The notes under the pieces: generated by a model
The model's database searches: none
Seen by the model: only the letters and a program-made list of their open reading frames with translations
Told to the model about the DNA's origin: nothing
Shown here: in pieces, positions 55,725 through 64,000 of the stretch
Position numbering within the stretch: the stretch's first letter is position 1
Layout: each line of letters begins with the position of its first letter
Source of the DNA: Spartobacteria bacterium UBA695
GTDB taxonomy: Bacteria > Verrucomicrobiota > Verrucomicrobiia > Chthoniobacterales > Chthoniobacteraceae
Length of the DNA stretch: 64,000 nt
Direction: 5' to 3'
Assembly (NCBI GenBank): GCA_002298145.1
Contig: DBMP01000005.1
Span: forward strand, 866-64,865
Program-made: the position numbers and the translations under genes

Positions 55725-55944
55725 GATTTGAAATCAGGGGTTAAAGAAAAGGGAAGCGGCAGGATGGGGTAAGTTGAGCTAAACCCTACCCAATGTTCGT
55801 AAAGTGTAAAGGGACAACGCTTATCGAGCATTGATCATGCCACCAGGAGATGGAAGTCGGCCAAAATATCCTAACCCATCCGGCTATCATGATACGTCCA
55901 TAATATCCATTGAACGCCCCCCTTCATTCCGCTAAAGTAGAGGG

Positions 55945-59604
<3,660 letters not shown>

Positions 59605-59684
59605 GGGATTTCCACAGAGAGCACGGAGGAAAAAAAACTCCGGGCACGGGCCTCGGTGCGTCTCTGCGCGAGGCGCGCCTTGCG
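59605..59684. other. metH 3' region with dispersed CACAGAGAGCAC words
   Basis: TCCACAGAGAGCACGGAGGA and, past the family A element at 59838-59862, a similar CAGAGAGCACAG stretch with TTCCCCCTCTGTG (59879-59892). These words recur at 44575. They look like another dispersed repeat type. No gene is here. Confidence 0.35.
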
Positions 59685-59807
59685 CCTCGTTCCCAATCTC
59701 CAGATTGGGAACGTCTTCTGTCCGCGAATCTATGATTCGTTGCGTGAGGTGATGGAATCAGAGATTCCCAAACACCGACGTTACGAATCTGGAGATTCGT
59801 AACGAGG
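59685..59807. repeat. family A composite element, four hairpins
   Basis: From CCTCGTT to AACGAGG: CGTTCCCAATCT hairpin, GCGAATCTATGATTCGT (one mismatch), GGAATCAGAGATTCC, and CGTTACGAATCT hairpin. Same order and orientation as the copy at 44110. Confidence 0.9.
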
Positions 59808-59903
59808 GAGAGGGAATTGCTAGGGGGATATCACAGACGGCAGAGAGATTACAGAGAGCACAGAAAAAAAACCGCGATCTTCCCCCTCTGTGCCTCAGGA
59901 ATC

Positions 59904-60401
59904 CTACTTCCTAGCGGGCGCGGCCTGCTGCGGGGCCGGAGCGGCGATCAGCCGGGGCTGTTCGTCGAAGAGATCCGTCAAACGGTCGTCGATGCGGATG
60001 TCCACCAGCTTCCAGGCGTCATCGGGCTTGTAAAAATAGAAGCGCCAGCGGATCGGCACATCCTTGCCCAGCGAAACGCACGTCAGCCGCACAATCCGCG
60101 TCCCCACCTTCTTCTCCTCGATCTGCTCGAAGCCGTTCACACTGCCGAAAATCCGTAGCGCCTCCTTCGTCTTCGCCTTCAGATCGGCCACCCCCTTGGG
60201 CATGTCCACCACCATCTTCGAGCCCTTGAGGAGCTGATCATACGCCGCGTCCACCCGGCCCTCCGTCAGCATTTGGAAAAATTGCGCGCTCAGTGCCGAG
60301 GGTTCCGGCCCGGAGGCGGCCTCGGACTGCGCCCTAAGTGGCGCGGCGGCAAGCGTTAGCGTGAGAGCGGATACAGCCAGCAGCGGAAGCTTCTTCATCA
60401 T
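59904..60401 (-). CDS. small exported protein, unknown
   Basis: A 165-residue protein with a signal peptide (KKLPLLAVSALTLTLAAAPL). The mature domain (SALSAQFFQMLTEGRVDAAY, then LKGSKMVVDMPKGVADLKA and RWRFYFYKPDDAWKLVDIR) has the look of an NTF2-like/DUF4864-type cystatin-like fold. Either of two adjacent ATGs (60401, 60398) may be the start. It is divergent from ppk with a gap of about 98 bases. I infer periplasmic location only. Confidence 0.75.
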   Translation of the reverse strand: MMKKLPLLAVSALTLTLAAAPLRAQSEAASGPEPSALSAQFFQMLTEGRVDAAYDQLLKGSKMVVDMPKGVADLKAKTKEALRIFGSVNGFEQIEEKKVGTRIVRLTCVSLGKDVPIRWRFYFYKPDDAWKLVDIRIDDRLTDLFDEQPRLIAAPAPQQAAPARK

Positions 60402-60499
60402 GGTTTCCCGCAAGCTACCCAAACCGCCCCCCAAAGAGAAGCTTTTGCTGTTTGCCGGTTTCGAGGCCCTGGCGTATGGTGCCATTTTCCCGATTACCG

Positions 60500-62653
60500 A
60501 TGCTGCCGAACCTCTCTGCCCCTGAAAATTTTATTAACCGCGAGCTGAGCTGGCTGGAGTTTAACCGCCGGGTGCTCGAAGAAGCGCGGGATGCCACCCA
60601 GCCCCTCCTGGAGCGAGTCAAATTCCAGAGCATCTTCGCCTCCAACCTCGACGAATTCTTCGAAATCCGCGTCGCGGGCATCAAGCAGCAGATCGACAGC
60701 GGCAGCACCGACACCGGCCCCGACGACCTCTCCCCCGCCGAGGTCTTCCAGGCCATCACCCGCCTCGTTCACGAGCTCATCGCCACCCAGTACGAACTCT
60801 GGAACCGGCAGATCGTCCCCCTTCTGGAGCACAGCGGCATCCGCTTCCACAAAGTCCGCAACCTCACCGGCGAGCGGGCCCAATGGGCGCACGATTACTT
60901 CCGCAACGAAGTTTTCCCCGTCTTGACCCCCTTGGCCGTCGACGCCAGCCACCCCTTCCCGCAGGTCCTCAATAAAAGCCACAACCTCCTCGTGCGCGCT
61001 CGCCGCGTCGACGATACCGAAGGCGAGAGCGAGGCCCTCTACGCCATCGTCCAGGTCCCGCGCGTCGCCCCCCGGCTCATCACCCTGCCGCGTGACAAAG
61101 GCGACGGCCAGCCGTGGGATTACATTTTCTTAAGCGACCTCGTTAAAGAGCACGTCGGCGAACTCTTCCCCGGCATGATCCTGGAGGGCGTCCACGCCTT
61201 CCGCATCACCCGCAATGGCGACCTCTACATCGACGACGAAGAAGCCGAAAACCTCCTGCGGACCATCGAACAAGAGCTGCGCCGCCGCAACAAAGGCAAC
61301 GCCGTGCGCATCGAAGTCAACGCCGACTGCCCGCGCGACTTCCAGCTCTTCCTGCTGGACCGCTTCAACTTGACCGACGCCGACCTCTACGTCCTCGACG
61401 GCCCCATCTCCATGACGCACTTGATGCGCCTCCTGGACAACGAATCCTTCGCCAAACTCAAGGACCGCCCCTTCTTCCCCGCCCACGACCCGGCCCTGCC
61501 CAGCGGCTGCGACGTCTGGGAGCGCCTCCGGCACGAGGACATCCTCCTCCATCACCCCTACGAGCCCTTCGAGGACATCGTCAGCTTCATCGAGGAAGCC
61601 GCCAGCGACCCGAAAGTCCTCGCCATCAAGATGACCCTCTACCGCACCAGCGGCGATTCCCCCATCGTCGCCGCCCTGGAGGAAGCCGCAGCCAACGGCA
61701 AGCAAGTCACCGCCATCGTCGAGCTCAAAGCCCGCTTTGACGAAGCCAATAATATCCAGTGGGCGCGCAAGCTGGAGGAAGCAGGCGTCCACGTCGTCTA
61801 CGGCGTCGTTGGTTTAAAGACGCATTGCAAAATGATCCTCATCGTCCGGCGCGACGACGATCGTATTCGGCAATACGCCCACCTCAGCACCGGCAACTAC
61901 CACCCGCGCACCGCCCGCATCTACACCGACCTGGGCCTCCTCACCTCCGACACCGAGCTGACCCTCGAAGTCGCCACCCTCTTCAACACGCTGACCGGCC
62001 TGGCCGAGTACCCCGGCTTCAAAAAACTGCTCGTCTCCCCCTTCGACCTCGCCTTGCGCTTCAAGCACCTGATCGAGCGCGAGCGCGACCACGCCCTCGC
62101 TGGCAAACCCGCCCGGATCATCGCCAAGCTCAACTCACTCGTCGACGAAACCCTCATCGCCTCCCTCTACGAAGCCTCCTGCGCGGGCGTTAAGATCGAC
62201 TTGATCATTCGCGGCATCTGCTGCCTGCGGCCCGGCATTCCGGGCGTTAGCGAGAACATCCGCGTCATCAGCATCGTCGGCCGCTTCCTGGAGCACAGCC
62301 GCATCTTCTACTTCGCCAACAACGGCCACCCCTCCGTCTACCTGGGCAGCGCCGACTGGATGCCGCGCAACCTCTACCGCCGCATCGAAATCGCCTTCCC
62401 CATCGAGCACCCCACCCTGCGCAAAGACATCCTGGGTGATATCCTGCCCGCCTACCTGAACGACCGCGTCAAAGCCCGCGAGCTTCAGCCCGACGGCTCC
62501 TACATCCGGCTCAAGCCCGGCCCCGGCGAAGAGCATTCGCAGGCCCAGCTCCACTTCCGCGAAGAAGCCCGCCGCCGCAACGCCGCCGCCCCCGTCCAAG
62601 GCATCGCCGAGCACACCCACCCGACAAAGCTCGTCCCCATGGTCAAGCCGTAG
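60500..62653 (+). CDS. ppk: polyphosphate kinase 1
   Basis: A 717-residue enzyme making polyphosphate from ATP. The N-domain starts FINRELSWLEFNRRVLEEAR. The phosphorylated histidine is H461 in YAHLSTGNYHPRTARIYTDL, and the second active-site histidine is H599 in FLEHSRIFYFANNGHPSVYL. KMTLYRTSGDSPIVAAL and DARFDEANNIQWARKLEEAG-like LKARFDEANNIQWARKL are also intact. I use the ATG at 60500 (MLPNLS). The last 28 bases recur at 63527 with two changes. It is a strong, complete gene. Confidence 0.97.
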   Translation: MLPNLSAPENFINRELSWLEFNRRVLEEARDATQPLLERVKFQSIFASNLDEFFEIRVAGIKQQIDSGSTDTGPDDLSPAEVFQAITRLVHELIATQYELWNRQIVPLLEHSGIRFHKVRNLTGERAQWAHDYFRNEVFPVLTPLAVDASHPFPQVLNKSHNLLVRARRVDDTEGESEALYAIVQVPRVAPRLITLPRDKGDGQPWDYIFLSDLVKEHVGELFPGMILEGVHAFRITRNGDLYIDDEEAENLLRTIEQELRRRNKGNAVRIEVNADCPRDFQLFLLDRFNLTDADLYVLDGPISMTHLMRLLDNESFAKLKDRPFFPAHDPALPSGCDVWERLRHEDILLHHPYEPFEDIVSFIEEAASDPKVLAIKMTLYRTSGDSPIVAALEEAAANGKQVTAIVELKARFDEANNIQWARKLEEAGVHVVYGVVGLKTHCKMILIVRRDDDRIRQYAHLSTGNYHPRTARIYTDLGLLTSDTELTLEVATLFNTLTGLAEYPGFKKLLVSPFDLALRFKHLIERERDHALAGKPARIIAKLNSLVDETLIASLYEASCAGVKIDLIIRGICCLRPGIPGVSENIRVISIVGRFLEHSRIFYFANNGHPSVYLGSADWMPRNLYRRIEIAFPIEHPTLRKDILGDILPAYLNDRVKARELQPDGSYIRLKPGPGEEHSQAQLHFREEARRRNAAAPVQGIAEHTHPTKLVPMVKP
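62626..62653. repeat. direct repeat copy 1 (3' end of ppk)
   Basis: The 28 bases from AAAGCTCGTC to CCGTAG, the last codons of ppk, are repeated at 63527-63554 in the same orientation with two differences. The two copies bracket the PEP-CTERM gene and the DUF892 fragment. Confidence 0.85.
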
Positions 62654-62729
62654 AGTGGATTCAATCCTATCCGGGAGGCAATTAAGCTTGTCTTATGGAT
62701 GATGATCCTGTAATAAGCAGGCCTTGGGG

Positions 62730-63383
62730 ATGAAAACTTCTTATCAGTTGCCGTTGCTGGGATTGGCGGCCCTCTCACTAATCACCTGCTCGGCCGTGGC
62801 TTCCACCACGATGTCGATTGTCGCCGATAACGACTTCGCCCTTTTCGTGGGAGACTCCACCTCGATTACCCGGCTCATTTATCAGAATGACTTGGAATGG
62901 GGCAGCCAGATCGAGGCCCAGCAGTCCTTTACTTTTGATCTCCAGGCTGGAGAAAACACGTTTTATCTCGTGGCCATGGGCGGCGGAGGCCAGGAGAATA
63001 TCAGCGGAGAGATTAACGGCGTGAACCTTACGTCCATCTCGGTTCTGCAAAGCGACAACATCGCCACCTACCTCTCACTTTACGACACCGCTGCGGTTGC
63101 CTCCGGGACCTATACGGTAGATCTGAGTGATGCGCAGCTTGCGTTGGCCAACGTTGCCATCTGGGGAAGCCCCACCCCGACAGACTCCCAAACCGTTGTG
63201 CAGCAGAGCGGGTTTGGGACGGGATACACCTTTGGCGACTCAACGGCGGTCATTTACAAGATCACGGCCGAGTCGTTAAACGTGAAAACCGTTCCGGAGC
63301 CCACCACCGCCGGGCTGGTGGCCCTTGGGGCGGTTAGTGCTGTCGCTGCGGCCCGTTTGCGCCGCTCCAAAGCCCGGCGGTAA
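62730..63383 (+). CDS. PEP-CTERM exported protein
   Basis: A 217-residue protein with a signal peptide (LPLLGLAALSLITCSAVAS) and a C-terminal PEP-CTERM sorting tail: VPEPTTAGLVALGAVSAVAAARLRRS, a VPEP followed by a hydrophobic helix and basic end. The mature part is beta-rich with no cysteines. The tail is recognised by EpsH/exosortase in Gram-negatives that make exopolysaccharide. The gene lies between two copies of the ppk 3' end, so it may have come in by an insertion or duplication. Confidence 0.85.
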   Translation: MKTSYQLPLLGLAALSLITCSAVASTTMSIVADNDFALFVGDSTSITRLIYQNDLEWGSQIEAQQSFTFDLQAGENTFYLVAMGGGGQENISGEINGVNLTSISVLQSDNIATYLSLYDTAAVASGTYTVDLSDAQLALANVAIWGSPTPTDSQTVVQQSGFGTGYTFGDSTAVIYKITAESLNVKTVPEPTTAGLVALGAVSAVAAARLRRSKARR

Positions 63384-63389
63384 GCCAAT

Positions 63390-63525
63390 CTAAGCCCGCT
63401 GGTGCGATTGCGCCCGGTGGGCCGCCAGGTTGATCCGCTCCGAGAGGGCCGTCAGCTTCTTATCCACCTCGCCCTCCTCGTGCAGCGTCTGGTTGAGGAG
63501 TACCTCATTCTCCTCGAAGCCGAGC
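63390..63525 (-). pseudogene. C-terminal fragment of a DUF892 (YciE/YciF) ferritin-like protein
   Basis: The minus strand reads LGFEENEVLLNQTLHEEGEV then DKKLTALSERINLAAHRAQ and a stop. The LG..E...LL..TL.EE...D..L pattern is the last helix pair of DUF892 proteins. An in-frame stop lies just upstream and the N-terminal two thirds are missing. It is therefore a remnant. Confidence 0.65.
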
Positions 63526-63526
63526 T

Positions 63527-63554
63527 AAAGCTCGTCCCGATGGTCAAGCCGTAA
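63527..63554. repeat. direct repeat copy 2 (ppk 3' end duplicate)
   Basis: AAAGCTCGTCCCGATGGTC and on to CCGTAA; 26 of 28 bases match the end of ppk at 62626-62653. It is not part of any intact gene. Confidence 0.85.
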
Positions 63555-63567
63555 CCACCCTGTAAAC

Positions 63568-63801
63568 GTGGCCAGCGGAGCAACGCTGAGCGGTAGCGGC
63601 ACGATCAATGCGGGTATTACGGACAACGGAACGCTGAAAGGAACTCTTCACACTGGTGCCATCAGCGGTTCTGGCCTAATTTCCCCTGGCAACAGCCCCG
63701 GCATTTTGACCGCCACTTCGGTGGACGTCTCCAGAGGCATGTTTTTCGCCTTCGAGTTCACCCTACCAGCAGACGGACCTCGACGACCGCACCGCCCATG
63801 A
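63568..63801 (+). pseudogene. fragment of an autotransporter-like beta-repeat protein
   Basis: The reading ASGATLSGSGTINAGITDNG, then LKGTLHTGAISGSGLISPGN and SPGILTATSVDVSRG is the usual GxL-GsGxI...SPGNSPGIL repeat of autotransporter or PEP-CTERM passenger domains. There is no signal peptide and no end domain; the frame is lost near 63780. It is open from upstream but without a start, and the right part changes composition. Confidence 0.6.
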
Positions 63802-63819
63802 CCTTGTAATCCGGGCGTG

Positions 63820-64000
63820 CGATGTCGGCGTCGTTCCCATGTTGAGGAGTTTCCTACGAATCTCGCCCTCCTTCCCCATTCGAAATAGCGCTCCGTGAGG
63901 CAGGACCACGGCCATGCGTCCCGTCTTGGGAGCCATGGACTTGATCATGTGCTGGACCCAAGCAAAGTCGCCGCTTTTGGCGGGTGGCATCCCAGCGAAG
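63820..64000 (-). pseudogene. hsdM: fragment of type I restriction-modification methyltransferase HsdM
   Basis: Running in from the right edge, SGDFAWVQHMIKSMAPKTG and RMAVVLPHGALFRMGKEGEI are diagnostic of the N6-adenine methylase subunit of type I systems, just after its NPPF-type motif. The homology stops near 63830 (RRKLL) and the frame then reads unrelated residues to a stop at 63763. The rest of the gene would lie beyond the window; the 3' part is missing here. Confidence 0.7.

Noticed and set aside
55725..55944. cobalamin or SAM riboswitch upstream of metH
   Set aside because: I looked for the conserved riboswitch core words and did not find them; the region has only weak hairpins.

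Overview
This 64 kb window reads as chromosomal DNA of a GC-rich Gram-negative bacterium, most likely Verrucomicrobiota. That placement is an inference from the gene set: a heptose epimerase for LPS, a PEP-CTERM exported protein, a lone type IV/II prepilin, a type III glutamine synthetase, a bacterial deoxyhypusine-synthase-like gene, an MqnP-like UbiA prenyltransferase and a GxxExxY protein. I saw no rRNA, tRNA or CRISPR array. Many long antisense ORFs are shadows of GC-rich genes and are left out.

Layout. From 1 to 35 kb almost all genes are on the minus strand: a methyltransferase (cut by the edge), an ETF:quinone oxidoreductase, an XRE regulator, a GxxExxY gene inside a perfect 27-bp inverted repeat, a large acyl-CoA dehydrogenase, a Pit phosphate transporter with its DUF47/PhoU-like partner, ilvH-ilvC, leuS, an EamA permease, transketolase, a GT92-like glycosyltransferase, a prepilin, tilS, serS, a VOC protein, rnc with a linked unknown gene, mscL with an added zinc ribbon, a small kinase, glutamine synthetase III, a 1046-residue TPR protein and mnmG. 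The exceptions on the plus strand are a small alpha/beta protein, two exported proteins and nth.

From 35.3 to 62.7 kb most genes are on the plus strand: pdhA-pdhB-pdhC, an exported helical protein, a deoxyhypusine-synthase-like gene overlapping hldD, lpd, an MBL-fold hydrolase, a YbjQ protein, hom-thrC-rdgB, a UbiA/MqnP-like gene, metH and ppk. Minus-strand exceptions are ppdK (with a histone-H1-like N-terminal extension), a half-size EamA protein, a PHP phosphoesterase, a DUF433 fusion and a small exported protein. The strand switch at mnmG/pdhA coincides with four parS-like ParB sites, so this may be an origin-proximal region. The last 1.3 kb is a graveyard: a PEP-CTERM gene bracketed by copies of the ppk 3' end, then fragments of DUF892, autotransporter-like and hsdM genes.

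The genes mostly serve central metabolism: pyruvate and phosphoenolpyruvate interconversion and oxidation (ppdK, pdh, lpd), branched-chain and aspartate-family amino acids (ilvHC, hom, thrC, metH), nitrogen and phosphate (GSIII, pit, ppk), translation (leuS, serS, tilS, mnmG) and the envelope (hldD, mscL, prepilin, TPR).

The least explained material is between the genes. Family A elements are composites of up to four hairpins bounded by CCTCGTT and AACGAGG. Family B elements are inverted GCAAAG-rich arms, one pair of which encloses the GxxExxY gene. Two related RNA-like sequences end in intrinsic terminators, and a third family (C) appears as three stem-forming copies.
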